Shown in pieces: positions 1 to 7,779 of a DNA stretch of 24,196 nucleotides. The notes below the pieces were generated by a model. That model did not search any database, had not been told where the DNA came from, and saw only the letters and a program-made list of their open reading frames with translations. Source of the DNA: CADEEV01 sp964442185 (GTDB lineage: Bacteria > Acidobacteriota > Vicinamibacteria > Fen-336). Every line of letters begins with the position of its first letter. The stretch's first letter is position 1. A program made the position numbers and the translations under genes. Location: assembly GCA_964442185.1 (NCBI GenBank), contig CAYTWT010000249.1, positions 1-24,196 on the forward strand, read 5' to 3'.

Positions 1-1322
1 TCGCGCGTGATGACCGGCCCCGCGCCGTACTGGGCCTTCGGTCCGAAGCCGTCCTTCAGGAACCAACGCATCCGACCCGCGAGCTCCGGCAAGGTCTTGC
101 CGGGCACGAAGCTGCGCCTTTCGGGGTCGAGATCGACCGCGCGTCCGGCCGCGAGGCGGCGCGCCTCGGCCAGCGACTCGCGACAGAAGGCCAGCACCAG
201 GCGACCATCGCGCGGGCCGGTCAGCTCGGCGCGCCGATAAGGGTCCTGCGTCAGGCACGGAAGCAGTGCCAACCCCACGGCGGCCAGCGCGCCGAGGGCG
301 GCGGCCGGCGCGCCAAACCGAGACGGCGGAAGCTCGGGGCCGAGGTGTCGCAACACAGCGTCGAGAGCGAGAAGTGCCAGCGCGAGGGTCAGCGGCATCG
401 CATACAGCAACAGGCGCGGGATGTCCTCGCCGAAGAACGGCACCGACGGCGCTGCCGTGTACACCGACGCGACGAATGGCAGCGCCCAGGTGGCCGCGAG
501 CAGATAGCCATAGCGCAAGAGCCAGGGCCGAGCCTGCGGCCGCAGCGCGCCGAGCAGCGCCAGCGGCGTGAGGCCGCCGAGCATCGCCCACCGCCACCAG
601 TCGGGCGCCCGCTCGATCAGCCGCCAGAGCGCGAGCCACAGCACGTCGGCCGAAGTGCCCTCCGGAGCCGTCGCCCCCGGGGCCCACCACAGCCGCAGCA
701 CGGCCCACGCGAGCACGGCCGGCGCGGCGGCGGCAAGCGCTGTCGCGAGCGCCCGACGCCAGCCGTCGCGATCGCGCCGCGCGAAGAACACGACCGGCAG
801 GAAGAACAGCGTCACTTCCTTCGACAAGACCGCCAGCACGGCGAGCGGGGCGAGGACACCCGCTCCCGCCCCGGCCTCGAGGCCCAGAAGCAAGCCGAGA
901 AGCGCCACGAGCGTCACCGGCTCGACCAGAAACGGATACGCCACGGCCGACTCCACGGGCATCGAGAACGCAAACACCGCCACGGCCAGGAGCGAGGCCT
1001 TGGCGCCGCAGCCGAGGCGCCTCAGGAAGAGAAACAGCAATCCGCCGCTCGCCGGAAGCGCCGCGTACGAAATAGCCCGCCAGGCGTCGACGGGCGGGCC
1101 GGGGGCCAGGTTGGCGAGCCACGGCACCAGGATGCGATGACCCCAGGGCGGGAGCGTGAAGAAGGCCGGGTCGTCGGCCATCGCTGCGTAGACGTGGGCG
1201 TCGAAGCCGGGCAGGGAAAAGCTGTCGTAGCCGTCGAGGAGTACTTCGTGCGCCTCGCGATGCTGCGCGACCCCCAGCGCGGTCAGGGCGACGGCGAGGA
1301 GGACCCCGGCCGAGCGGCGCAG
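1..1322 (-). CDS. Polytopic membrane protein, GT-C glycosyltransferase-like (partial)
   Basis: The minus-strand frame stays open from about 1322 to the left edge, so the C-terminus lies outside the window; about 440 residues are visible. The protein is very hydrophobic, with many Leu/Ala/Val-rich segments separated by short Arg-rich loops, as in multi-pass membrane proteins. Near the N-terminus it has an extracytoplasmic-looking stretch with DAHVYAAMADD and then PWGHRILVPWLANL. A later LSKEVTLFFLP segment resembles the Lys-Glu motif of dolichol-phosphate-mannose-type (GT-C, DUF2029-like) transferases. Function is inferred only from this general resemblance. No ATG, GTG or TTG lies in frame near the natural beginning. 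I place the start at a CTG (1322) preceded by GGAAGAAAGG; the first in-frame ATG, at 1181, would remove the first hydrophobic segment. It lies 11 bp after the VWA gene and is probably co-transcribed with it. Confidence 0.6.
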   Translation of the reverse strand, partial: MRRSAGVLLAVALTALGVAQHREAHEVLLDGYDSFSLPGFDAHVYAAMADDPAFFTLPPWGHRILVPWLANLAPGPPVDAWRAISYAALPASGGLLFLFLRRLGCGAKASLLAVAVFAFSMPVESAVAYPFLVEPVTLVALLGLLLGLEAGAGAGVLAPLAVLAVLSKEVTLFFLPVVFFARRDRDGWRRALATALAAAAPAVLAWAVLRLWWAPGATAPEGTSADVLWLALWRLIERAPDWWRWAMLGGLTPLALLGALRPQARPWLLRYGYLLAATWALPFVASVYTAAPSVPFFGEDIPRLLLYAMPLTLALALLALDAVLRHLGPELPPSRFGAPAAALGALAAVGLALLPCLTQDPYRRAELTGPRDGRLVLAFCRESLAEARRLAAGRAVDLDPERRSFVPGKTLPELAGRMRWFLKDGFGPKAQYGAGPVITR

Positions 1323-1333
1323 TGCCTTTCTTC

Positions 1334-2554
1334 CTAGTGGACCTTCTCGACCTTGCGGTTGAGGAAGTCCATCAGCACGAACTGACCCAGCGTGTAGGGC
1401 GTCGTGAAGTACGCCTTGCCGCGGCAGATCTCCGTCACCTTCTTCACGAAGGCGACCAGGTCCCAGTCGCGCGCGAGCATGAAGGTGTTGACCAGGATCC
1501 CCTGCCGCCGGCAGTTGGCGACCTCTTTCAGGGTCAGCGCCACGACACGCGCGTCGAGGCCGAAAGGGTTGCGATAGATGCGGCCGTCGGCTTCGGTCAG
1601 CGCCGAGGGCTTGCCATCGGTGATCATCACGATCTGCTTCATGTCCTTGCGCTGGCGCTGCAGGATGCGCTGCGCGAGCCGCAGCCCCTCGCGCGTGTTG
1701 GTGTAGTAGGGGCCTACGCGCACATTGCCGAGCCGCGAGAGCGGCACCTCCTCCGCGGAGTCGTGGAACAGCACCAGCGACAGCGAGTCCCCCGGGTACT
1801 GCGAACGGATCAGGTGCGAGAGCGCCAGCGCCACCTTCTTGGCCGGCGTGAAACGGTCTTCGCCGTACAGGATCATGCTGTGGGAGCAGTCGAGCATCAC
1901 GACCGTGGCGCAGGACGAGAAGTACTCGGCCTGGTGCACGACCAGGTCCTTGTAGTCGATGTCGAGGGGAAGCTTGAGCCCCTCGCGCGAGATCGCGTTC
2001 AGCAGCGTCGCGCTGACGTCGAGGTTCAAGGTGTCCCCGAATTCCCAGGCTTTCGAGGGGCCCGACGCCTCGATGCCAGTCGCGAGGTCGCGCGTGTCGT
2101 GCCGGCCGAAGGACGACTTGCCCAGCGAACCGAGCAGGTTCTTGAGCGTCTTGAAGCCCAAGAAGTCGCTGCCCTTCTCGGTCAGCTCGAACTGGATCGG
2201 CTTGCCGGCGCTCCCGTAGCTGCCGCCGCCGCCCGTGGGATCGTTGAATGGCTGGCCATCCGAGGCGCGCACGTAACCCTCGCGCATCAAGCGTTCCACG
2301 GCCTTTTGGAGAAACCGCTCCATCGAGGGCGCGTCGTTCATGAGCCGGGCCAGGTCGTCGTCGGAAAGCAGACCGCGCTTCATCACCGCATCCAGGATCG
2401 CGTCCTGGAGCGAGCGCAGGTCGTTCTCGTCCCACTCCCCCGGCTCGAAGCCGAAGCCGCTTTGCAGCAGGAAGTCGGAGAGGCCGTCGAGGAGGTCCTC
2501 GAGGTCCAGCTCGTCCCACAGCCCGCCGATGTACTTGTGGTACCGGACGCTCAA
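1334..2554 (-). CDS. VWA domain protein, partner of MoxR-like ATPase
   Basis: This 406-residue soluble protein has a helical, acidic N-terminal region (about 1-200) and a C-terminal von Willebrand factor A domain (about 215-395). The metal-ion-dependent adhesion site is visible as LDCSHSM (Asp222, Ser224, Ser226), with a later MITDGKPS strand supplying another typical VWA acidic position. The architecture fits the VWA proteins encoded beside MoxR/magnesium-chelatase-like ATPases, which are thought to bind target proteins and help the ATPase remodel or insert metal into them. The start codon overlaps the stop of the upstream ATPase gene by 4 bp (ATGA), strong evidence for translational coupling and a shared complex. 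There is no signal peptide or membrane segment. The target is unknown. The VWA assignment is firm; the chaperone role is family inference. Confidence 0.88.
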   Translation of the reverse strand: MSVRYHKYIGGLWDELDLEDLLDGLSDFLLQSGFGFEPGEWDENDLRSLQDAILDAVMKRGLLSDDDLARLMNDAPSMERFLQKAVERLMREGYVRASDGQPFNDPTGGGGSYGSAGKPIQFELTEKGSDFLGFKTLKNLLGSLGKSSFGRHDTRDLATGIEASGPSKAWEFGDTLNLDVSATLLNAISREGLKLPLDIDYKDLVVHQAEYFSSCATVVMLDCSHSMILYGEDRFTPAKKVALALSHLIRSQYPGDSLSLVLFHDSAEEVPLSRLGNVRVGPYYTNTREGLRLAQRILQRQRKDMKQIVMITDGKPSALTEADGRIYRNPFGLDARVVALTLKEVANCRRQGILVNTFMLARDWDLVAFVKKVTEICRGKAYFTTPYTLGQFVLMDFLNRKVEKVH

Positions 2555-4017
2555 TTCACTTGCTTCTTCATGCGGCGCAGGCGCTCGAGCTTCTCGAGAT
2601 CGAGCTCAGATTCGACCGGCCTGTCGACAGCCATGAAGCCGCGGTCATCGCTGCGCCCGATCTTCTTCTGCGCGTACAGACCCTCGAGGATGAACTCCCC
2701 CGCGGCCGCGCGCAGCGGGGCGGGATCGGCGTTCGAGACGGCCAGCGCGCCGAGGTTCGCGAGCAGGCCGGGCACACGCTCGAGCTGCTTCAAGAGGCCC
2801 ACGGCGGGGACGTCCTCCTCGAGCTTCAGGCTGTCGCCGCCCTCGAAGAAGGCGACGACACCCTTGAGGTCGGCCGCCCCGAGGTAGACCCCGAAGGTCT
2901 CGCTCACCGCCGCACGGATCAGGTCGCGCGCCACGTTCTCGCCGCCGACCAGCTCGCCCTCGTACTCGAGCTCGAATTTACCGGTGAGGGCGGGCAGCGC
3001 CGCGTAGACGTCGGAGATGCGGGGCACGATCGGCGTCTCGGCCGCATGCAGGCTGCGACGCTCGGCGTTCGACACGGCGTTCTCGAGCGCACTGATCGGC
3101 AGGCGCTGCGAGACGCCGCTGCGCCGGTCGATGCGCTTGTCGCGACGCGCGGCGAAGGCGACGGCCTCGATCACTTCGCGCAGGAAGCGCGGCACGCGGA
3201 TCTCGCCGTTGCGGGCGGTCCAGGCCTCCTGCTGGGTAATCGCGACACCCTGTTCGAGCGTCGTCGGGTAGTGGGTGCGGATCTCGCTGCCGATGCGGTC
3301 CTTGAGCGGCGTGATGATCTTGCCACGCGCCGTGTAGTCTTCGGGGTTGGCGGTGAAGACGACCGCGACGTCGATCGGCAGGCGCACCGGGTAGCCCTTG
3401 ATCTGGACGTCGCCCTCCTGGAGGATGTTGAAGAGGCTGACCTGGATGCGGCCCGCGAGATCGGGCAGCTCGTTCAGGCCGAAGATGCCGCGATGGGCGC
3501 GGGGCAAGAGGCCGTAGTGCATCGTCAGCTCGCTGCCCAGGTCGTGGCCGCCGCGAGCCGCGCGGATCGGGTCCACGTCGCCGATCATGTCGGCGATCGT
3601 GACGTCGGGGGTCGCCAGCTTCTCGACGTAGCGTTCGTCGGGAGTGAGCCAGGCGATGGGCGTCTCGTCGCCGCGCGCGGCGATCAGGTCGCGCGAGTAG
3701 CGGCTGATCGGCTGAAACGGATCGTCGTGGATCTCGGAGCCCGCGACGTACGGGATCGCCTCGTCCAGCAGCGACGTCAGGCTGCGGATCAGGCGGCTCT
3801 TGGCCTGGCCGCGCAAGCCCAGCAGGATCATGTTGTGGCGAGACAGGACGGCGTTCACGACCTGCGGGACGACCGATTCGTCGTAGCCCAGGATGCCCGG
3901 GAACAGCCGCTCGCGACTGCCCAGCTTGCGAAGCAGGTTCCGGCGCATCTCTTCCTTCACGCCGGGCGAGACACCGGCCCCGGTCCGCTTCAGCTCTCCA
4001 AGCGTCGTCGCCCTCAT
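2551..4017 (-). CDS. MoxR/magnesium-chelatase-type AAA+ ATPase
   Basis: This 488-residue AAA+ protein has Walker A GLRGQAKS (about 67-74), a Walker B region RGIFGLNELPDL (about 176-187) with Glu183 as the likely catalytic acid, a sensor-1-like TANPEDY (about 222-228), and the downstream ITPLKDRIGSEIRTHYP stretch carrying an arginine-finger candidate. The Asn before the Walker B Glu, where many ATPases have Asp, is as I remember it typical of this subfamily, so I do not read it as loss of activity. Members work with VWA-domain partners as remodelling or metal-insertion chaperones. The ATG at 4017 has a GGAGGG ribosome site about 8 nt upstream and a TATAAT box 18 nt upstream, so it may have its own promoter. 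It overlaps the VWA gene by 4 bp. The substrate is unknown. Confidence 0.88.
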   Translation of the reverse strand: MRATTLGELKRTGAGVSPGVKEEMRRNLLRKLGSRERLFPGILGYDESVVPQVVNAVLSRHNMILLGLRGQAKSRLIRSLTSLLDEAIPYVAGSEIHDDPFQPISRYSRDLIAARGDETPIAWLTPDERYVEKLATPDVTIADMIGDVDPIRAARGGHDLGSELTMHYGLLPRAHRGIFGLNELPDLAGRIQVSLFNILQEGDVQIKGYPVRLPIDVAVVFTANPEDYTARGKIITPLKDRIGSEIRTHYPTTLEQGVAITQQEAWTARNGEIRVPRFLREVIEAVAFAARRDKRIDRRSGVSQRLPISALENAVSNAERRSLHAAETPIVPRISDVYAALPALTGKFELEYEGELVGGENVARDLIRAAVSETFGVYLGAADLKGVVAFFEGGDSLKLEEDVPAVGLLKQLERVPGLLANLGALAVSNADPAPLRAAAGEFILEGLYAQKKIGRSDDRGFMAVDRPVESELDLEKLERLRRMKKQVN

Positions 4018-4035
4018 GCAGGACCCTCCGCTCGC

Positions 4036-4041
4036 ATTATA
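4036..4041 (-). promoter_or_regulatory. TATAAT -10-like box upstream of MoxR ATPase gene
   Basis: A perfect TATAAT on the minus strand lies 18 nt before the ATPase start codon, in the short gap after the GAF gene. I see no convincing TTGACA-like -35 element 16-18 bp further upstream. Such an A/T hexamer is rare by chance in this GC-rich DNA, but promoter activity is unproven. Confidence 0.4.
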
Positions 4042-4059
4042 GCGGCGTGGGCGAGGACG

Positions 4060-4866
4060 CTACTTCTGCTTCATCATGTCCAAGAAGCCCTGCAGCGTGG
4101 TGAGCTTCCGCGCCGACACCGAGTAGAGCTTGGACGCGAAGATCGCCGTGGCCGCGTGGCCGGCCAGCAGCGTGAAGAGCTCGTAGTCCATCGTGGTGAA
4201 GGCCGTCTTCTGGACCAGCAGCTTGTGGATCGAGATCACGCCGATCACGCTGTCCTTGATCTTGAGCGGCACAACCGCGAGCGGCGCCTCGAAAGGCGAG
4301 GGCGCCAGGACGGCCACGTTGTCGGCGAAGTAGTTCTCGCCGGAAGCCGCCGCCGTGCCGATCTTGCCTTCGCCGAGCGCCACCGATTGGATCGGCGAGA
4401 CCTGGCCTTCGGAGGTCTCCAGGTCGAGCGTGCCGGTCTTGTCGTTGACGATGAAGACGTGGAACGCCTCGGCGCCGATCAGGTTGATCACGATCTCCTG
4501 GACGATCCGCACCACCTCGCGGTAGTCCAGGGTCGAGTGGAGCTGATAGCTCGCGACGTACAGGTTCGCGAGGTTGTTGTTCTGCTCCTCGATCTCGATG
4601 TAGCGGTCGGCGAACTCCTTGTTTTCGGCCTCGACGCGCTTGAAGCGCGCCTCCATCTCGGCAAGCTTGGCCTCGAGGTCCTTGATCCGCTGCTCCAGCT
4701 CGGTACCTTCGCCGCCCGTGGCAGCGCCGCCCGCGCTCTCCAGTTGCGCGATCCGGAAGCGCAACCGCTCGTTCTCCTTCAGGAGTTGCTCCGTGAACTC
4801 CTTCGCTTTGGTGAAGATCTGGAAGAAGTCCTGGCTCTTCTTCGGATCTTCAGATGGGTTCGACAT
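4060..4866 (-). CDS. Coiled-coil GAF domain sensor protein
   Basis: This soluble protein of about 268 residues begins at the ATG at 4866, read as MSNPSEDPKKSQDFF. I prefer it to a start 20 codons upstream because it has GAGGGG about 5 nt before it and the extra residues look non-coding. Residues about 15-90 form a strongly charged, heptad-like coiled coil (EQLLKENERLRFRIAQLES, then LEQRIKDLEAKLAEMEARF). Residues about 100-245 form a GAF domain, with a central sheet including AEAFHVFIVND and a SVIGVISIH strand. GAF domains bind small ligands or mediate dimerisation; no catalytic output domain is attached, so it probably signals through protein contacts. It follows the PATAN-REC-GAF gene after a 96-bp gap containing inverted repeats and a TAGAAT box. 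The GAF fold is well supported; ligand and partner are unknown. Confidence 0.82.
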   Translation of the reverse strand: MSNPSEDPKKSQDFFQIFTKAKEFTEQLLKENERLRFRIAQLESAGGAATGGEGTELEQRIKDLEAKLAEMEARFKRVEAENKEFADRYIEIEEQNNNLANLYVASYQLHSTLDYREVVRIVQEIVINLIGAEAFHVFIVNDKTGTLDLETSEGQVSPIQSVALGEGKIGTAAASGENYFADNVAVLAPSPFEAPLAVVPLKIKDSVIGVISIHKLLVQKTAFTTMDYELFTLLAGHAATAIFASKLYSVSARKLTTLQGFLDMMKQK

Positions 4867-4886
4867 ATACCCCTCGGGTGCGGTGG

Positions 4887-4892
4887 ATTCTA
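4887..4892 (-). promoter_or_regulatory. TAGAAT -10-like box upstream of GAF gene
   Basis: TAGAAT on the minus strand, 20 nt before the GAF gene ATG, leaves room for the GAGGGG ribosome site. Seventeen bases further upstream, where a -35 element would sit, is GTGCAC (4910-4915), which also forms one arm of an inverted repeat. The same TAGAAT hexamer precedes at least four other genes in the window. Confidence 0.4.
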
Positions 4893-4909
4893 CCCCGTGC
4901 CCGTGGCCA

Positions 4910-4945
4910 GTGCACGCCGCGCCCACTGGGGGCGGATAGGTGCAC
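4910..4945 (-). repeat. Nested inverted repeat in gap before GAF gene
   Basis: Two copies of the self-complementary hexamer GTGCAC (4910-4915 and 4940-4945) flank an inner stem in which CCGC-CCC (4917-4924, one bulged base) pairs with GGGGCGG (4929-4935). A second short palindrome, GATCCC-GT-GGGATC, follows at 4946-4959. In the direction of transcription there is no T-run, so it is not a standard intrinsic terminator. It could be an operator, an mRNA-processing site or an attenuating stem between the PATAN and GAF genes. Confidence 0.45.
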
Positions 4946-4962
4946 GATCCCGTGGGATCCGC

Positions 4963-6717
4963 CTAGGACGCTGTCTTTATCTTGCGTTGCAAGAACGCGT
5001 TTTCGAGGGCGATGCCGGCCTGGTTGATGAACATCTCGAGGGCCTCGAGCCGGCCCGGCACGCGGCCGCTCTCGGGGTTGTCCCCGTACAGCACTGCGAT
5101 CGTCTCGCGGTTGGTGAGCAGCGGGACGAGCACCACGGTCTCGGACTTGAACTTGCCGATCTTGGTGAGCAACGCCCTCGACCACTTGCTATCGGGCAGC
5201 TCGCCGACGAACGTCTGTTGTCCATCCACCACGTCGCGGAACACCGAGGGCTCCTTGAGCGGGATCACCACGTCGCGGATGATGAGCCCGAGCTTCTGTT
5301 CCTTTGGAGCCAGGCCAAAACCACCCAGGCCGCGCAGCTGCTCGTGCTTCGCGAGCAGCAGCACGCCGCGCTCGAAGAACTCCCGCGCCACGCGCATCAC
5401 CATCAGCGAGATCTCTGTCGGATCGCCCTGGCGGCGCAGCTCGGCGAGCCGCTCCTGGAGCAGGCTGAGCTCGCGCGTCAAGTCCTCGGCCGAAGGCGGC
5501 GGCGCCACGAAGCGGGGCCGGGAAGCGGAGTCGCCGCTGCCCGCGGGCTTCAGCTTCTTCGGCCCGTCGCTGCGCCGGCCCGCCGTCATCGAGGGCAGCA
5601 CGTCCTGTACCAGCCGCGTGGCGAAGGCGCGCAGGTCCGCCTCGAACTGCTTGCGATCGAGTTTGGAGAGCCCCGGCTTGAAGACGAAGCCCGAGATCCC
5701 CATCTGGCGAGCGCGCGCCTGAAGCGACGGCGACAGGCTCTCGGTCATCATCAGGACTGGCGGGCGCAGGTTCATCTTCCAGAGCCGCTTCACCACCTCG
5801 AAGCCGCCCTGGAACGAGGCGCCGCCGGAGGCCGGCATGCCGAGGTCCGTGAGTAGCAAGAAGGGTGTCCCGGCCTTCGAGAGTCTGCCCGCTTGCTTCA
5901 TCGCCGAGTCGGGGTCCTCGGCCTCCACGACGTCGTAGCCCACCATGCTGAACAGCCCGGAGATGATGCCGCGAACGTCTTCTTCGTCGTCCACGAGCAG
6001 GATCGTGCGTGGCGGTGACTGGGGAGAACTGGCGGAGCTGGCGAGCGGCGGGGCAAGCGCCGGTCCGGGGGCGACCTGGGGCGCAGCCTCCGCTTCAGGC
6101 TCTGGCAGCCTGCTAGGCAGCAGCATGGGTTCGAGGGCCAGCGTCACCGCAGCCTCGGCAGCGGGTTCGGGTCCGCGCGCCTGTGCCGCTTGCTGGACGA
6201 ACGACGCGACCACGTCGTCCACGGGCTCGTCGACCAGGTCGTCGGTGCTTTCTAAGAAACTTTCCTCCGCGGGCGCAGCGAAAGAGGCCTCGAGCGCCGC
6301 CGACGAATCGCGCCGGTCCTCGTCGAGGCCGCGCGCCAGGCCGAGCAGCATCTCCTGCGGGTTGATGCCCTGCAGGAGCGCCTCGAGCGAGATGTCACGC
6401 TCACCGACCAGCTTCGGGATGTCCTCCGTGAGGCTGAAGTCGAACTGGCCCTCACGCAGCCGGATCAGGTGCTCGAGGGCGATGGCGATGCGCTGCTTGA
6501 TCAGGGCGGCACGAGGCTCGGGAGCCAGCGTCGCGATCCGCGGATCGATTGGCAGGCTTTCCCAGGTGAAGGACGAGACCACGAGGCCCTCGCGGAATAC
6601 GATCGCCCCCGCGCCTTCGCTGGCCTGGATCGTGAGAAACCCGGTCTTCTTGCTGAAGGACACGATCTGCAGGATGTCGAGGAGGGGCAGATCCTCGAGA
6701 TTTCCGGTGAGACTCAC
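4963..6717 (-). CDS. PATAN (DUF4388)-REC-GAF response regulator
   Basis: This 584-residue protein has three modules. Residues 1-130 are a PATAN/DUF4388 domain, opening with SLTGNLEDLPLLDILQIVS and then the typical KKTGFLTI and GAIVFREGLVVSS strands. A Pro/Ala-rich linker (about 135-235) leads to a receiver domain (about 237-372) with acidic pair Asp243/Asp244, phospho-acceptor Asp291 in LLTDLGMP, Thr325 and Lys347. Residues about 425-580 form a GAF-like sensor domain. All key receiver residues are present, so it can probably be phosphorylated by CheA. PATAN-REC proteins of cyanobacteria bind the type IV pilus motor, making this the best candidate for the pathway's output protein. The GTG start at 6717 has no ribosome site but a TAGAAT box exactly 6 nt upstream, suggesting a leaderless mRNA. 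It lies 15 bp after cheB. Confidence 0.87.
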   Translation of the reverse strand: MSLTGNLEDLPLLDILQIVSFSKKTGFLTIQASEGAGAIVFREGLVVSSFTWESLPIDPRIATLAPEPRAALIKQRIAIALEHLIRLREGQFDFSLTEDIPKLVGERDISLEALLQGINPQEMLLGLARGLDEDRRDSSAALEASFAAPAEESFLESTDDLVDEPVDDVVASFVQQAAQARGPEPAAEAAVTLALEPMLLPSRLPEPEAEAAPQVAPGPALAPPLASSASSPQSPPRTILLVDDEEDVRGIISGLFSMVGYDVVEAEDPDSAMKQAGRLSKAGTPFLLLTDLGMPASGGASFQGGFEVVKRLWKMNLRPPVLMMTESLSPSLQARARQMGISGFVFKPGLSKLDRKQFEADLRAFATRLVQDVLPSMTAGRRSDGPKKLKPAGSGDSASRPRFVAPPPSAEDLTRELSLLQERLAELRRQGDPTEISLMVMRVAREFFERGVLLLAKHEQLRGLGGFGLAPKEQKLGLIIRDVVIPLKEPSVFRDVVDGQQTFVGELPDSKWSRALLTKIGKFKSETVVLVPLLTNRETIAVLYGDNPESGRVPGRLEALEMFINQAGIALENAFLQRKIKTAS

Positions 6718-6723
6718 CCAGGC

Positions 6724-6729
6724 ATTCTA
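6724..6729 (-). promoter_or_regulatory. TAGAAT -10-like box, leaderless start of PATAN gene
   Basis: TAGAAT on the minus strand ends exactly 6 nt before the GTG start at 6717. That places transcription initiation at or next to the start codon. No Shine-Dalgarno sequence lies between box and start. The same hexamer and spacing occur before the antitoxin gene at 20788. No clear -35 element is seen. Confidence 0.45.
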
Positions 6730-6732
6730 CCT

Positions 6733-7779
6733 TTACAGCGCGCTCAGAATCGCTTCGGCCATCTGCTGGAGCGGCACCGACTTGTCGACGACACCCGCTT
6801 CAACCGCAACCTTCGGCATACCGTAGATCACGCAGGTCTCTTCGCTCTCGGCCAGGGTGCGACCACCGGCGCCGCGAATCGCGCGCAGGCCCTCGACACC
6901 GTCGGAGCCCATGCCCGTCAGTACGATGCCCAGGGCGCGCGTCCCGTACACCTTCGCCACCGAAGCCATCAGCACGTCGGCCGAGGGACGGTGCAGTGAG
7001 CCGCGCGGCTCCTCGTCGAGAACGACGCGTACGCCGGAGCCGCGCCGCTTCACCTTCATGTGCAGCCCCGCCGGTGCGATCAGAACCTGGCCCGGCACGA
7101 CCTGGTCGCCAGCCTCGGCCTCGCGCACCCGCAGCCCGCTGCGCGCGTCCAGGCGTTCGGCCAGCGAGCGCGTAAAGCCCACCGGCATGTGCTGCACCAC
7201 CAGCACCGCGGACTGCAGGTCCTTCGGCAGTCGCGGCACGATCGCCTGCAGCGCCGGCGGCCCGCCCGTGGAGGTGGCGATCACCACCACGTCGGCCCGC
7301 GGCTTGCGCAGCGCCAGCAGTGCCGGGCCAGTATCGGGCAAGACGATCGGGCGCGGGCGGCGAGCTACCTGGACCCGGCGGACCGCGCGGATCTTCTGCC
7401 GCAGCTCCTCAGCGAGGTTCAGCAGGTTCATGTTGCCCTGCACGCGCGTCTTGTCGACGAAGTCGAGCGCGCCCAGCTCGAGGCCCCGCAGCGTCACGTC
7501 GGCGCCCTCGAGGGTCTGCGACGAGAGCAGCAGGACCGGAACCGGGTTCTCGGCCATGATCTCTTCGAGGGCCTCGAGGCCGCCCATGCGCGGCATCTGG
7601 ATGTCGAGGGTCACGACATCGGGCTTCAGGGCCCGGACCTTCTCGATGGCGTCCTTGCCGTCCACGGCAAGGCCTACCACCTCGAGCTCGCTGTCGCCGC
7701 CGAGCATGCGCGACAGGGCCTGGCGCACGAAAGCCGAGTCGTCGACGACCAGCACCCGGATCGGCCGGCGTTTCCTCAT
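6733..7779 (-). CDS. cheB: CheB: chemoreceptor glutamate methylesterase/deamidase
   Basis: This 348-residue protein removes methyl groups from receptor glutamates and deamidates glutamines, resetting the chemosensory pathway when phosphorylated by CheA. The N-terminal receiver domain (about 7-125) has the acidic pair in VVDDSAFVRQ, phospho-acceptor Asp59 in VTLDIQMPRMGG, and a typical SSQTLEGAD loop. The C-terminal esterase domain (about 160-345) has the catalytic triad candidates Ser170 (IATSTGGP), His197 (VVQHMPVGFT) and Asp293 (LTGMGSDG). The length is normal for CheB. The start overlaps the cheR stop by 4 bp (ATGA), so the two antagonistic enzymes are translationally coupled. Fully intact; the substrate is presumably the MCP encoded in the same array. 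Confidence 0.97.
   Translation of the reverse strand: MRKRRPIRVLVVDDSAFVRQALSRMLGGDSELEVVGLAVDGKDAIEKVRALKPDVVTLDIQMPRMGGLEALEEIMAENPVPVLLLSSQTLEGADVTLRGLELGALDFVDKTRVQGNMNLLNLAEELRQKIRAVRRVQVARRPRPIVLPDTGPALLALRKPRADVVVIATSTGGPPALQAIVPRLPKDLQSAVLVVQHMPVGFTRSLAERLDARSGLRVREAEAGDQVVPGQVLIAPAGLHMKVKRRGSGVRVVLDEEPRGSLHRPSADVLMASVAKVYGTRALGIVLTGMGSDGVEGLRAIRGAGGRTLAESEETCVIYGMPKVAVEAGVVDKSVPLQQMAEAILSAL

Noticed and set aside
345..1337. Plus-strand open frame of about 330 codons near the left edge
   Set aside because: Extremely rich in Arg, Gln, Glu and Pro, while the opposite strand reads as a coherent membrane protein with hydrophobic helices.
1322..2887. Plus-strand open frame of about 521 codons
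   Set aside because: It is antisense to the VWA gene and the end of the ATPase gene, both of which have recognisable motifs and coupled translation; no domain is seen in this frame.
3462..3500. Possible loss of ATPase activity from Asn in place of Walker B Asp in the MoxR-like protein
   Set aside because: As I recall, the NELPDL form is typical of this subfamily and the Glu is kept, so this is not evidence of a dead enzyme.
2560..5856. Plus-strand open frame of about 1098 codons
   Set aside because: It runs antisense to the MoxR, GAF and PATAN genes and is rich in Arg, His, Leu, Asp and Glu without domain-like patterns. Such long antisense frames arise from codon bias in GC-rich DNA; the minus-strand genes have clear motifs.
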